Positions 45,585 through 54,047 of a stretch of 64,000 nt of DNA are shown one piece after another. The notes beneath the pieces were generated by a model, which ran no database searches, was not told where the DNA came from, and saw nothing but the letters and a program-made list of their open reading frames with translations. Position 1 is the first letter of the stretch. The number at the start of each line of letters is the position of its first letter. The stretch comes from Anoxybacillus tepidamans PS2 (lineage in GTDB: Bacteria; Bacillota; Bacilli; Bacillales; Anoxybacillaceae): assembly GCF_000620165.1 (NCBI RefSeq), contig NZ_JHVN01000003.1, positions 1 to 64,000 on the forward strand. The letters are read 5' to 3'. Both the position numbers and the translations under genes were made by a program.

Positions 45585-45871
45585 TGTTTCTTTCCTTCCT
45601 TCTCGACAAAATCGTAAAACCAGCTCAACAAATCTTGAAACACTGTCGTATTTAGCGAGTAGTAAATATGCTGTCCGTCACGCCGGTCTTGCACTAAATC
45701 CGCTTGCTTCAAAATTTTTAAATGATGCGACACGCTCGGCTTTTGCATATCAAAATGCGAGGCAATTTCCCCAGCCGTCAAATCCCCTTTTCGCAACAAG
45801 GAAAGGATTTTTCTGCGCGTCGGATCGGCAATCGCTTTAAACGCTTCGTTAAATGACAATGATGATCCCAC
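45581..45871 (-). CDS. sdpR: SdpR-like ArsR family autorepressor
   Basis: The 92-96 residue winged-helix protein has FKAIADPTRRKILSLL, then LTAGEIASHFDMQKPSVSHHLKILKQADLV, the ArsR recognition helix. No metal-binding CxC is present, as in SdpR. The start may be GTG at 45871 or TTG at 45859 (eight to nine bases after GAGGTGGG); the TTG fits the family start better. It is followed by sdpI and preceded by three palindromic operators. Confidence 0.85.
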   Translation of the reverse strand: MGSSLSFNEAFKAIADPTRRKILSLLRKGDLTAGEIASHFDMQKPSVSHHLKILKQADLVQDRRDGQHIYYSLNTTVFQDLLSWFYDFVEKEGKKQ

Positions 45872-45888
45872 CTCGCAGCTTATTGTAG

Positions 45889-45995
45889 TTAGATATTTAG
45901 AAAACCTTCTAAATATCGGACAAAAATTTAGATATTTAGAAAATCATCTAAATACCAGGTAAAAAAATTAGATATTTAGACATCTTTCTAATTAA
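45889..45995. promoter_or_regulatory. Three tandem palindromic operators upstream of sdpR
   Basis: TTAGATATTTAGAAAACC with TCTAAATA occurs at 45889-45916, a near copy at 45928-45955, and a weaker one at 45968-45995. Each is an inverted repeat around TTTAGAAAnnnTCTAAA, and starts are 39-40 bases apart. This is the likely SdpR-binding region. Confidence 0.75.
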
Positions 45996-46209
45996 AGAAT
46001 ATTCCATTTCCATCTGATTGTCAATGACCTTTATTACAAATGGGCCGCCTTCCGTAACGAAGAATAGCCGCCTATGGAATGCTGATTGACAGAGTAGCGG
46101 GCAATATACTCTCTGTTTCCGTAAAGACTGTCCATTTCTTTCCTTTCCCTCTATTGATGCGGCGCCGTATTTATGAGAAAATAAGGTAGAACATTTGAGC
46201 GGATAGAAG

Positions 46210-46560
46210 GTGAAAGAATTGGATGGGCAAAGAAAAAAATCGATCTCTTGCAATCCATCAAGTCTTTGTCCGAAATTTGAAGCAGCCATGACATTGTTAA
46301 GCAAACGATGGGTCGGATTGATTATTAGCCAATTGCTAGAAGGCAAAACGAGGTTTTCCGAAATTGAATCGGCGATGCCGATTAGTGGAAAGCTATTGTC
46401 CGAGCGACTTAAAGAGCTTGAGGAAGCAGGCATTGTCGAACGAAACGTCTATCCGGAAACGCCTGTACGCATTGAGTACGTATTGACGGACAAAGGTCGT
46501 GCGCTGCAACCCGTCATCGAGGCGATTGAACAATGGGCAGAACTATGGGCGGAGCGCTGA
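46210..46560 (+). CDS. HxlR-type winged-helix regulator
   Basis: The 116-residue protein has the HxlR family core: a conserved Cys near the N-terminus (LCPKFEAAM), KRWVGLIISQLLEGKTRFSEIE and ISGKLLSERLKELEEAGIVERNVYPETPVRIEYVLT. Such regulators respond to electrophiles or oxidants through a thiol. Start may be GTG at 46210 or TTG at 46219. It reads into the aminopeptidase gene 48 bases later. Confidence 0.85.
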   Translation: MKELDGQRKKSISCNPSSLCPKFEAAMTLLSKRWVGLIISQLLEGKTRFSEIESAMPISGKLLSERLKELEEAGIVERNVYPETPVRIEYVLTDKGRALQPVIEAIEQWAELWAER

Positions 46561-46608
46561 CGTTTGTGCCGCAATCATAAAAAATTATCATCAAAAGGGG
46601 ATGTTTCA

Positions 46609-47847
46609 ATGAACAATTTCGAAAAAAAGCTGGACAACTATGCGATGCTGGCCGTCCGTACGGGCGTTAACATTCAACAAGGGCAGACGCTCGTTGTCAA
46701 CGCGCCGCTTGAGGCTGCGCCGCTCGTGCGCAAAATCGCTCAAAAAGCGTATGAAGCAGGAGCCAAGCACGTATATGTCGAATGGAACGACGAAGAGCTT
46801 ACATACATCAAGTACAAACATGCGCCTGAGGAAGCGTTTTCCGAATACCCGATGTGGCGGGCGCAAGGAATGGAACAAATGGCGCAAGAAGGCGCGGCAT
46901 TCCTCTCCATTTACGCCCCAAATCCGGATTTGTTGAAAGATGTCGATCCGAAACGGATCGCGACATTTATGAAAACATCTTCTGAAGCGTTAAGAAATTA
47001 CCGCAGCGCCTTGATGGCCGATCGAAACTGTTGGTCGCTCATTTCTACGCCAACGCCGGCATGGGCGAAAAAAGTCTTTCCTGACTTGCCGGAACAAGAA
47101 GCCATCGACAAGCTGTGGGATGTCATTTTTGACGTGACGCGCGTTTCTACGGAAGATCCGGTTCAAGCATGGAACGAGCATAACGAAAAACTGGCGCACA
47201 TCGTCGACTATTTAAACAATAAGCAATATAAACAGCTTATTTATGAAGCACCGGGCACGAATTTGACGATCGATCTCGTCGAAAACCATGTGTGGCACGG
47301 CGGAGCGGCGGTGAGCGAAGACGGCGTGCGCTTCAACCCGAACATCCCGACGGAAGAAGTGTTCACAATGCCGCATAAAGACGGCGTCAACGGCACGGTC
47401 CGCAACACGAAGCCGCTGAATTACGGCGGTAACTTGATCGACGGCTTCACGCTCACATTCAAAGATGGCAAAGTCGTCGATTTCACGGCTGAGCAAGGCT
47501 ACGACACGCTCAAACACTTGCTTGAGACAGATGAAGGAGCGCGCCGCCTCGGCGAAGTCGCGCTCGTGCCGCACCGCTCGCCGATTTCGGAGTCAAATTT
47601 GATTTTCTACAACACGCTGTTTGACGAAAACGCGGCGTGCCATCTCGCGCTTGGCAAGGCGTATCCGACAAACATCCAAGACGGGGCGGCGCTTGCGAAA
47701 GAAGAATTAGACGCGCGCGGCGTCAACGATAGCCTCGTCCACGAAGATTTCATGATCGGTTCCGCCGAACTGAACATCGACGGCGTCACCAACGACGGCA
47801 AGCGCGAACCGATTTTCCGCAACGGCAACTGGGCGATTGAATGGTAA
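46609..47847 (+). CDS. M29 family aminopeptidase
   Basis: The 412-residue protein starts MNNFEKKLDNYAMLAVRTGVNIQQGQ, the typical M29 (AmpS/aminopeptidase T-like) opening. It has the metal ligands in LGEVALVPHRSPIS (E and H, about 312-325) and EDFMIGSAELNIDG near the end. These are cobalt- or zinc-dependent cytoplasmic aminopeptidases well known in thermophiles. AAAGGGGATG precedes ATG at 46609. Terminator after 47847. Confidence 0.9.
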   Translation: MNNFEKKLDNYAMLAVRTGVNIQQGQTLVVNAPLEAAPLVRKIAQKAYEAGAKHVYVEWNDEELTYIKYKHAPEEAFSEYPMWRAQGMEQMAQEGAAFLSIYAPNPDLLKDVDPKRIATFMKTSSEALRNYRSALMADRNCWSLISTPTPAWAKKVFPDLPEQEAIDKLWDVIFDVTRVSTEDPVQAWNEHNEKLAHIVDYLNNKQYKQLIYEAPGTNLTIDLVENHVWHGGAAVSEDGVRFNPNIPTEEVFTMPHKDGVNGTVRNTKPLNYGGNLIDGFTLTFKDGKVVDFTAEQGYDTLKHLLETDEGARRLGEVALVPHRSPISESNLIFYNTLFDENAACHLALGKAYPTNIQDGAALAKEELDARGVNDSLVHEDFMIGSAELNIDGVTNDGKREPIFRNGNWAIEW

Positions 47848-47897
47848 GCATGCAAGTCAAAACCATCATCACCCGCAAATGATAGAAACCGAATAAA

Positions 47898-47941
47898 ACA
47901 GCCGCCCCTTTCCATATAATTGGAAGGGCGCGGCTGTTTTT
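47898..47941 (+). terminator. Terminator of aminopeptidase gene
   Basis: ACAGCCGC(G/C)CCCTTCC-type stem, loop ATATAA, then GGAAGGGCGCGGCTGTTTTT. Strong. Confidence 0.85.
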
Positions 47942-48035
47942 ATTGAAGGCGCTATAGTGCTTGCGGTTGATTTTTCACTAGACATTGACTGGCGATCGGA
48001 ATGGACGAAATTCTGTTCACTTATTTGATTTTTAA

Positions 48036-48090
48036 CATACTTATCGAGAAGTCTCCCATCTCTTAACGTAGTGGAGATAGGAGAGATTCA
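48036..48090 (+). repeat. Solo IS605-type hairpin element F
   Basis: It follows TTTAA (48031-48035): CATACTTATC, GAGAAG, TCTCCCATCTC, TTAACGTAGTG, GAGATAGGAGAGATTCA. 55 bases, stem with a few mismatches. Confidence 0.75.
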
Positions 48091-48123
48091 TTTCTTACAT
48101 ATGAGTGTTGAATAAAAGCGGGA

Positions 48124-48282
48124 TTATATGTTGTTTTTTAATCTTTTTTCCATCAGCTCCGCGATTTGTTTCGAATTGGCATCCCCTTCCTTTTTTAATT
48201 GATTGATGATGTTCCTATAATCCGTTTCGTTCCGGTTTTGTCTTAATTTATAGGCCGCCTCGATTTCTTCCACCTTAATCAT
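48124..48282 (-). CDS. Small hypothetical protein, 52 residues
   Basis: The frame MIKVEEIEAAYKLRQNRNET continues to a basic C-terminus (MEKRLKNNI). It is helical and charged. The ATG is formed exactly at the junction with TnpB element 2 (48282), whose right-end hairpin supplies a GGGGGAGG-like site. Before insertion the same ATG existed, overlapping the TAA that ended the truncated GNAT frame. Unknown function. Confidence 0.45.
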   Translation of the reverse strand: MIKVEEIEAAYKLRQNRNETDYRNIINQLKKEGDANSKQIAELMEKRLKNNI

Positions 48283-48468
48283 GAACCTCCCCCTCCTACA
48301 TTTCATTTAGAGGTGGGAGTTTCTTACCACTCGATCGAAGAAGCTTCAACGCAGAAGAAGGCGGTCTTCTTCGGCTCGATAGGAGTATCGGAAGTCTTCC
48401 CGACCGATTTGGTAAGCAACATCGGTAGGTCACCGATGGGGCGGTCCGACCCGTCTACTACTTCTTGC
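48282..48468 (-). ncRNA. Putative omega (guide) RNA scaffold of TnpB element 2
   Basis: From the tnpB stop to the right tip are a CATCGGT-AGGTC-ACCGATG hairpin (48420-48438) and the terminal CTCCCACC hairpin (48288-48320). The guide would be the adjacent DNA read leftwards from 48281. Boundaries are inferred. Confidence 0.5.
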
Positions 48469-49641
48469 TTAGGCAATCCGTAGATACGTGAGCATCGTTG
48501 GCATATCCCAAGGAACCATCTCTTGATAGAGCGCCTTGCTCAAAATGTTGCGGGCGCCGTGGATGTCCCGATGTTCTTGATATCCGCAAGAACAGGCAAA
48601 GATTCGGGTGGAACTTTTTCTTCTCTTTTGGCAGACAGGACATGTCTGACTTGTATACGATTCATCAATTTCTTTCAGACGAATGCCTTGTTGGGCTAGT
48701 TTGTAAGCCAAATATTGCTTCACTTTTCCGAATGACCAGTTGGAGAGTTTTTGCGCCTGCTTCCGATGAACTTTCTTTTTCGTGTTTCGTTGGATTCCCT
48801 CCACATTTCCCATGTATACGTCGGAAACGGATTGCGCAAGGCACCAATCGACGAATTGCTTCGTCGTTTTATGAAGCGCATCCCGCAGTTGTCGTTCGGA
48901 TTTGGATAAGAGGTATCGTTTGGCTCGTTCGTACTTTTTCCACCTTCGGGAGCCTTTTTGGCATTTGGATTGTCGTCGTTGAATGTCAGCGAGCTTCTTG
49001 TTTCGCAGCCGATGAAGCGAGCGCACCTTTCTCCCTGTAATCAAGAGCGCTTGCCCGTTTTCACAAAAGGCACCGATCGTATGAATTTCACCGAGATCGA
49101 CACCGACGGAACGACCCGGTTGATACGCTTTCGCTTCCCGACCGTCGTCGTAGGTGATGGCCAAATACCAACTGTGGTTATAACAACATTCGATTTCCTT
49201 GATCGTTCCTTTCGGCAAGTGGGAGACATGGACGAGGATCGGTTCTTCTCTTGTTCCATCATGGATACCCATCGATAACGCAATGGTTCCATTTTCGTAC
49301 ACTTTAAACCCATCTTTCGCCCATTTCGTGTTGAAGAGTTTCTTTTGTTTGTACGGGTAGCGAGCATGGTGAAGTCCTTTTTGAATGGCGGCTTGTGCTG
49401 ATTGTCGTGCGAAGAGGTATTTGTGGCAAACCGCTTGGATCGACTGGCTGTGAAGATGGAAGCGGCCTTTCGTTTGCTTTTGCAGTTCGCTTTTTGAGAT
49501 GCGGCGGCCGTATTGAAGGAAATAGTCTTTGGCGAGCCGGAGGCACTCATTCCAAACGCGAGCCGACTCTCGGTTGCAGGCCCATAGCCGTTCGAGATCC
49601 CTCTTGGAGGCACGAAAGGCGACTTTTTGACCGCGGAGCAT
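48469..49641 (-). CDS. tnpB: RNA-guided endonuclease TnpB (element 2, divergent type)
   Basis: The 390-residue protein has RuvC D in VGVDLGEIHTIG (about 178), E in YMGNVEGIQRN (about 280) and D in HRDIHGARNIL (about 364). Zinc ligands are CPVC and CSCG. It shares little sequence with TnpB 1 outside these motifs. ATG at 49641 lies seven bases after GGGAGG; the in-frame ATG two codons earlier is too close to that site. All catalytic residues are present. Confidence 0.9.
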   Translation of the reverse strand: MLRGQKVAFRASKRDLERLWACNRESARVWNECLRLAKDYFLQYGRRISKSELQKQTKGRFHLHSQSIQAVCHKYLFARQSAQAAIQKGLHHARYPYKQKKLFNTKWAKDGFKVYENGTIALSMGIHDGTREEPILVHVSHLPKGTIKEIECCYNHSWYLAITYDDGREAKAYQPGRSVGVDLGEIHTIGAFCENGQALLITGRKVRSLHRLRNKKLADIQRRQSKCQKGSRRWKKYERAKRYLLSKSERQLRDALHKTTKQFVDWCLAQSVSDVYMGNVEGIQRNTKKKVHRKQAQKLSNWSFGKVKQYLAYKLAQQGIRLKEIDESYTSQTCPVCQKRRKSSTRIFACSCGYQEHRDIHGARNILSKALYQEMVPWDMPTMLTYLRIA

Positions 49642-49725
49642 CGTCATTCCTCCCTTTCTCTGCATTTTGGCTAAGACCATTATAGCACATACGTTCTGTT
49701 TAGAAAAGCCAAAACGCCCGATTCA

Positions 49726-49926
<201 letters not shown>

Positions 49927-49929
49927 CTA

Positions 49930-50382
49930 TTAATAAATTCTTTTGTTTCCCTTTTTAACAAATTCCCAGTCAATTTCTACATTTTTTCTCACTCGTTGCA
50001 GAAGATGAAGCAGCATTTCGGCTTCTTTTTCGGAAAATCCGGATAATGCGACGCGATTCGAATGCTCGTGCTCTCTTTTGATAATAGGAAAGACCTGTTT
50101 CCCTTTTTCTGTCGGAAACAGTTTTTTAATTTTTTTGTTATGTTCATCTTCTTTCTTTTCAATAAAGCCGTTCATCTCAAGCTTTTGGATCGCCCGGGCT
50201 GCTGTGGTCCGATCGACTTTTATCATCTCAGCGAGCTTTTCTTGAATGATTCCTGGATTTTCACATATTCGCACAAGATACAAATACTGCCCTTTTGTCA
50301 GGTCATACTCTTTGAATTCGATATTGCTTATCGAATCTAACGCCCTTGCTATCATTCCGATTTCACGAAGAATTTCCGTCAT
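49930..50382 (-). CDS. MarR family regulator, YybA-like
   Basis: The 150-residue protein has the MarR winged helix: DLTKGQYLYLVRICENPGI, EKLAEMIKVDRTTAARAIQKLEMNGFIEKKEDE (about 50-82) and a C-terminal dimerisation helix. It is divergent from the YyaS-type gene with two matching palindromes in the 93-base space, so it probably represses both. It ends six bases before the GNAT fragment. Confidence 0.85.
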   Translation of the reverse strand: MTEILREIGMIARALDSISNIEFKEYDLTKGQYLYLVRICENPGIIQEKLAEMIKVDRTTAARAIQKLEMNGFIEKKEDEHNKKIKKLFPTEKGKQVFPIIKREHEHSNRVALSGFSEKEAEMLLHLLQRVRKNVEIDWEFVKKGNKRIY

Positions 50383-50405
50383 GAATGACCTCCTTGGTGC
50401 GGATT

Positions 50406-50423
50406 TTGTTGCAAATGCAATAA
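50406..50423. promoter_or_regulatory. MarR-type operator 1
   Basis: TTGTTGCA-AATGCAATAA, an imperfect palindrome, lies just upstream of the MarR gene. It has the same half sites as 50453-50470. Confidence 0.65.
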
Positions 50424-50452
50424 AATTGATATATATTAAATTTAACCTAAAT

Positions 50453-50470
50453 TTGTTGCATTTGCAACAA
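50453..50470. promoter_or_regulatory. MarR-type operator 2
   Basis: TTGTTGCA-TT-TGCAACAA is a perfect palindrome next to the YyaS-type start. With operator 1 (47 bases apart) it frames both divergent promoters. Confidence 0.7.
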
Positions 50471-50496
50471 AAAATATGATAAAGAGGGCGGGTAAT

Positions 50497-51132
50497 GTGA
50501 AATACGTCTTATATGTATTAGGAATTTTGATATTAACCTTTGGCATTTCTCTCACTATACAATCAAACCTTGGAACTTCACCTTTTGATGCGCTTTTGGT
50601 AGGACTGTCTGCAAGTGTGGGGCTGACTGTGGGAAGTTGGGAAATCATAATAGCTGCAATATTAATAGGCTGTAATGCATTTTTACGAAGAGAGCGGCCA
50701 GAAGTTTTGGGGTTATTAACGGCGTTTATAACGGGTGTTGGGATTGATATGTGGCTTTTGTTGTTGCACCATTGGATCACACCTGAACTATGGTACAGCA
50801 AAGCCGTTTGCTTTGGCATCGGCTTAGTTGTGATCGGATTAGGAACCGCAATATATTTGCACACAAATGTTGCCCCGATGCCCATTGACCGATTAACATT
50901 AATCCTGCAAGAATTAACTAGAACCAATCTATTTTTTTCGAGAACACTCATTTACCTCGTATTCTTGGTAATGGCGATGGTTTTGAATGGACCGATTGGC
51001 GTCGGAACTTTATTAACCGTTTGTTTAGGGGGGCTCATACTGAATGGCTGTATGCCTTTTGCTGGAAAAGTAATAGACTGCGTATTAACAACATCGCCAA
51101 ATTATAGCAAAGATAAAAAGCATTCAATATAG
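50497..51132 (+). CDS. YczE/YyaS/YitT family membrane protein
   Basis: The 211-residue protein has five to six membrane segments. The family opening reads YVLGILILTFGISLTIQSNLGTSPFDALLVGL (about 5-36, split here), followed by GCNAFLRRERPE and PMPIDRLTL. GTG at 50497 follows GAGGGCGGG and fits the family start; an ATG at 50476 has no ribosome site. Function of the family is unknown. It is controlled with the MarR gene. Confidence 0.82.
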   Translation: MKYVLYVLGILILTFGISLTIQSNLGTSPFDALLVGLSASVGLTVGSWEIIIAAILIGCNAFLRRERPEVLGLLTAFITGVGIDMWLLLLHHWITPELWYSKAVCFGIGLVVIGLGTAIYLHTNVAPMPIDRLTLILQELTRTNLFFSRTLIYLVFLVMAMVLNGPIGVGTLLTVCLGGLILNGCMPFAGKVIDCVLTTSPNYSKDKKHSI

Positions 51133-51146
51133 AATGCTTTTTATTG
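51117..51146 (+). terminator. Terminator of YyaS-type gene
   Basis: AAAAGCATTC, loop AATATA, GAATGCTTTTTATT. It includes the stop codon. Confidence 0.82.
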
Positions 51147-51163
51147 TCCTTATTGGATATAGA

Positions 51164-51217
51164 TGCCCCCTCCCACTTACACTCCGTTAACAGATGGGCG
51201 ATGTCCCTATAGATATA
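51164..51217 (-). repeat. Solo IS605-type hairpin element G (inverted orientation)
   Basis: Read on the minus strand: TTTAA (51218-51222), TATATCTATA, GGGACA in the GAGAAG position, CGCCCATCTG, TTAACGGAGTGTAAGTGGGAGG, ending GGCA. Degenerate. Confidence 0.6.
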
Positions 51218-51246
51218 TTAAACTTTTATTCTATTTATTTTTCAGT

Positions 51247-51750
51247 TTACAGATTCGATATAATAGTAAATCCCCGAATATAATAGTAAATCCCCGAATC
51301 TGTATCGACTTTAGGTTTGACTGTAGCTCCGTTTTTTGTTTTTATAGAAATGCTTTGCTTTTCTGTTGTACCGGTATATACGATGAATTTTTTCTTTGAT
51401 TGCGTTTCAAACTCCCAGCTAACTTCGTGAGAATGGTTGTCATTATGAGGCTTTATCAGCCAGGAGATTTTAATTCTATCCCAAGCATATTGTTTATCTT
51501 GCTTGATGATGTTGGCCAAACTAATGGCTGTCCCCTCTTTTTCTTCTTCTTTGAAGAACACAAATGTTTCGTGGTTTTGTTCGATCTTACCCAGAATATC
51601 TTCTCTTTTGATCCATTCTTCCTTAATGCCGTAATCGATAGCTTCTTGTTCAGTTTTGAACCATTTTATATATCTCAATTCATCATTATTAGATTCAGAA
51701 CATCCAGAAACCGCAAATAAAACCAGTAATGCAGCTAAAATGTTTTTCAA
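51247..51750 (-). CDS. Hypothetical lipoprotein with duplicated 3' end
   Basis: The 167-residue protein has a lipoprotein signal (MKNILAALLVLFAVSGC, Cys at 17). The mature part is polar with alternating strands (YIKWFKTEQEAIDYGIKEEW, then EVSWEFETQ). The family is unknown. A 20-base tandem duplication (51257-51298) near the stop shifts the frame and replaces the short ending IESVN by IRGFTIISNL. GGCGGGGT precedes ATG at 51750. Anchored to the outer face of the membrane. Confidence 0.75.
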   Translation of the reverse strand: MKNILAALLVLFAVSGCSESNNDELRYIKWFKTEQEAIDYGIKEEWIKREDILGKIEQNHETFVFFKEEEKEGTAISLANIIKQDKQYAWDRIKISWLIKPHNDNHSHEVSWEFETQSKKKFIVYTGTTEKQSISIKTKNGATVKPKVDTDSGIYYYIRGFTIISNL

Positions 51751-51953
51751 GTTTACCCCGCCTTTAACTTTATTAATTATTTATTTTAGTTATTTCATAA
51801 TTGAAAGAGCTTACTGCTTTGTTACAGAAACGCATCCGTTAGTTGATACATCCTTGAACAGCCATGCCCCAAAATGAGAACTCTATCACTTGTTAACGGC
51901 GACTATTTCGATCACTGCATTTTTGCTCCTATCCGCCCTTGCCACAGATGCTG

Positions 51954-52124
51954 TTATATTTTCAGGGACCATTCCGATTCCCATTCACTGCAATGCCGAA
52001 GTAGATCACAAACAAATGCGTAAGCGCTTATGCTCCCCTCATCAAACGCAAGCTCAAAAACAACCTGCTCTAAAAGGGCTCGATCCTGCGATGTTATGTA
52101 TTGCTTGATCTGTTCCTTTATCAT
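51954..52124 (-). CDS. Small acidic protein, 56 residues
   Basis: ATG at 52124 follows AAGGAGGGG at a good distance and reads MIKEQIKQYITSQDRALLEQ to SLKI. Helical and acidic with W and C near the end (CSEWESEW). It is not recognised. The ribosome site makes it a good candidate for a real small gene. Confidence 0.6.
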   Translation of the reverse strand: MIKEQIKQYITSQDRALLEQVVFELAFDEGSISAYAFVCDLLRHCSEWESEWSLKI

Positions 52125-52324
52125 TTTGTCCCCTCCTTACCATATGTCATTCCTTTGCGAGAACAAACTTCGAAGTGCTTTGCTGGATTCTATAAAACTC
52201 TTATCCCCCATTGACCGTTCCCGATTACTAGAAAGAAAAATCTCTCAAACTACTAACGCCGTTATATATTTGGTTGATGGAGCTATATAATATTATACCG
52301 TTCCTGCCGGGGCTGGGGATATAT

Positions 52325-52367
52325 ATAAAAAACCCCCTTACCGCTTTTTTAGTCGATAAGAGGGTGT
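52325..52367 (-). terminator. Terminator of diguanylate cyclase gene
   Basis: On the minus strand ACCCTCTTATCG pairs with CGGTAAGGGGGT (12 pairs, two of them G-U) and TTTTTTATAT follows. Confidence 0.8.
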
Positions 52368-52375
52368 ATCGTTCT

Positions 52376-53029
52376 CTATTCCACTTGCGGGCGGTTGAAC
52401 CATTTCGCTTGTTTCTCGCAGTACATATTTTCATCCGCTTCTTTGATCATTTGCTCGATTTGCATCGCGTTGTTGGCGTTGCAGCTTCCTACGCTGACTT
52501 TCACTTCAAAGCCGAATTCGTGAACAAGTTCCCGCATTGCGATATTAATTCCCCCGCGCAGCGATGCGGCAAATGCTGAAGGCGCATCCGGCATAATGAG
52601 CAGAAACTCGTCTCCGCCCCAGCGCACGACGATATCCGTTTTTCGCGTTTGCCGTTGCAAAACGGAGGCGATTCTCGCAAGCACCTGATCCCCCGTATCG
52701 TGGCCATAAGTATCATTAATTCGTTTAAAGTCATCGACATCGATGATAAACACCGACAAAGAATGGTGCTTTTTCAGCAAATTCGGCAACCGGTCGTAGA
52801 CGAATGAGCGATTGTACAGCTTCGTCAACACATCGCGCTCCGCCTTATATTTCATCGCGTCATACCGTCCCCCAAGCCAGACGCTCAACATGACGTAAAA
52901 AGCGGAGAGAAAAAGCATCGGCCATTCCGACTGAAGGCGATGCATGACCATGTATAAACAAAACAAGGAAAGACTTGCTAAAAATGAAACAATCCTGCCT
53001 TGATATCCCATCATAAAAATCCTAGCCAT
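52376..53029 (-). CDS. Membrane-bound diguanylate cyclase (GGDEF)
   Basis: The 217-residue protein has two N-terminal membrane segments (about 10-28 and 36-52) and a GGDEF domain. The active site is RWGGDEF (about 138-144), and the metal Asp lies in FIIDVDDFKRINDTYGHDTGDQVL (about 95-118). It makes cyclic di-GMP from two GTP. An RxxD inhibitory site is not evident. No sensor domain apart from the membrane segments. Confidence 0.9.
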   Translation of the reverse strand: MARIFMMGYQGRIVSFLASLSLFCLYMVMHRLQSEWPMLFLSAFYVMLSVWLGGRYDAMKYKAERDVLTKLYNRSFVYDRLPNLLKKHHSLSVFIIDVDDFKRINDTYGHDTGDQVLARIASVLQRQTRKTDIVVRWGGDEFLLIMPDAPSAFAASLRGGINIAMRELVHEFGFEVKVSVGSCNANNAMQIEQMIKEADENMYCEKQAKWFNRPQVE

Positions 53030-53163
53030 TCCCGAAGCCCGAACCCATCATTTCATCTTTAAATTGATATGGCGGACTTGTTCGCTAGGGCCCCCTTTCG
53101 ATTGTCATTTTTCATTGCTTTTTTCGTTATAATAATGCGCCTCTATTTTTTATGTCGGATTCA

Positions 53164-53277
53164 TTACGTTGTTGTTTGAATGGTAAATAATAGTCGCTGA
53201 ATCCATTGCCCTCCTAACATCAATTCGCCCGTCGCGAAACAGACAACAAAAATGATTACAATCGACCTTAGCCACAA
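53164..53277 (-). CDS. Possible small membrane protein, 37 residues
   Basis: A TTG at 53277 opens a frame with a hydrophobic helix (SIVIIFVVCFATGELMLGG) and a basic amphipathic end (QWIQRLLFTIQTTT). Composition is protein-like, but the ribosome site is weak and the start is uncertain. Confidence 0.35.
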   Translation of the reverse strand: MWLRSIVIIFVVCFATGELMLGGQWIQRLLFTIQTTT

Positions 53278-53392
53278 GTATATTCATAGCGATTCCCTGC
53301 TTGGTTACTAAAAATCATATTGTTTCCGATGTTAAGTATATTTTGCATGAAATGGAAAATCATATATAGAAAAAAGTGTAAGGGGATTTTCG

Positions 53393-53911
53393 ATGAGATT
53401 AACTGTGTGGATTTTGCTCATTCTTGCAGCTTGGAAGTGGGGAGATTGGCGCAATTGGCGAAAATATGAGGGAGCGATTTACTATACAATTGTCTTCAGC
53501 CTCATCTATACAATCCTCTGTGCGGATTACCCGATGTGGAAATTTGAAAAAGATCCGTCTCTTCCCTTTCTATTCAACCACAGTCTTGTAAGCATCGCCT
53601 TCGGGTTTATTGTGTTTCCAAGTGTTATTTTAGTGTATTTGGGCAGATTTCCAAAAAAATTTTGGAACGGTGTTGCTTGGACTGCGTTATTTATCACTAT
53701 TCTTTCCGGCATTGAAGCATTGATGACGTGGAAAGGACGGCAAACATTTCATAACGGTTGGACCATGTGGACGTCGGTTGTATTCAACTGCATTATGTAT
53801 CCTTTTATTCGCTTATACCAAAGCATGCCGCTTCTTACGCTGCTTCTTTCGTTTTTAATTACCATTATGCTATGTATCATCTTCCGCGTTCCGATCCACC
53901 AATTGCCATAG
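53393..53911 (+). CDS. CBO0543 family membrane protein
   Basis: The 172-residue protein has about five membrane segments and the family pattern: WKWGDWRNWRKYEGAIYY at the start (about 14-31), CADYPMW, and GWTMWTSVVFNCIMYPFIR (about 122-140). It is related in layout to 39630-40103. AAGGGGATTTTCG precedes ATG. Function unknown. Confidence 0.8.
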   Translation: MRLTVWILLILAAWKWGDWRNWRKYEGAIYYTIVFSLIYTILCADYPMWKFEKDPSLPFLFNHSLVSIAFGFIVFPSVILVYLGRFPKKFWNGVAWTALFITILSGIEALMTWKGRQTFHNGWTMWTSVVFNCIMYPFIRLYQSMPLLTLLLSFLITIMLCIIFRVPIHQLP

Positions 53912-54001
53912 CCGCCTCCTGATCCTACCTTGTGTTAAAAGGCTTGAAATACATATTTTTATCATATACATATATCCCCCTCGAATAAGATGAAAATAAA
54001 A

Positions 54002-54038
54002 CCTCTCTTCACCGATAGCGTGAAGAGTGCCGTAGAGG
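54002..54038 (+). promoter_or_regulatory. Leader hairpin before amine oxidase gene
   Basis: CTCTTCAC (54005-54012) and GTGAAGAG (54020-54027) form an eight-pair stem. CCTCT (54002-54006) could instead pair with AGAGG (54034-54038) in the ribosome site of the gene starting at 54048. The two foldings exclude each other. A regulatory switch is inference; it could be a simple terminator-like hairpin. Confidence 0.35.
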
Positions 54039-54047
54039 GGGAAAAGT

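Noticed and set aside
44940-45871. Complete sdp toxin locus
   Set aside because: Only the regulator and immunity genes are present. The genes beside them encode YhfC- and VOC-type proteins, not SdpA, SdpB or SdpC.
47212-47574. 120-residue minus-strand frame inside the aminopeptidase
   Set aside because: Shadow of a high-GC coding region; the plus-strand M29 protein is clear.
49041-49613. 190-residue minus-strand frame overlapping TnpB 2
   Set aside because: Alternate frame of the same strand; basic, low-complexity composition, while the TnpB frame has all catalytic motifs.
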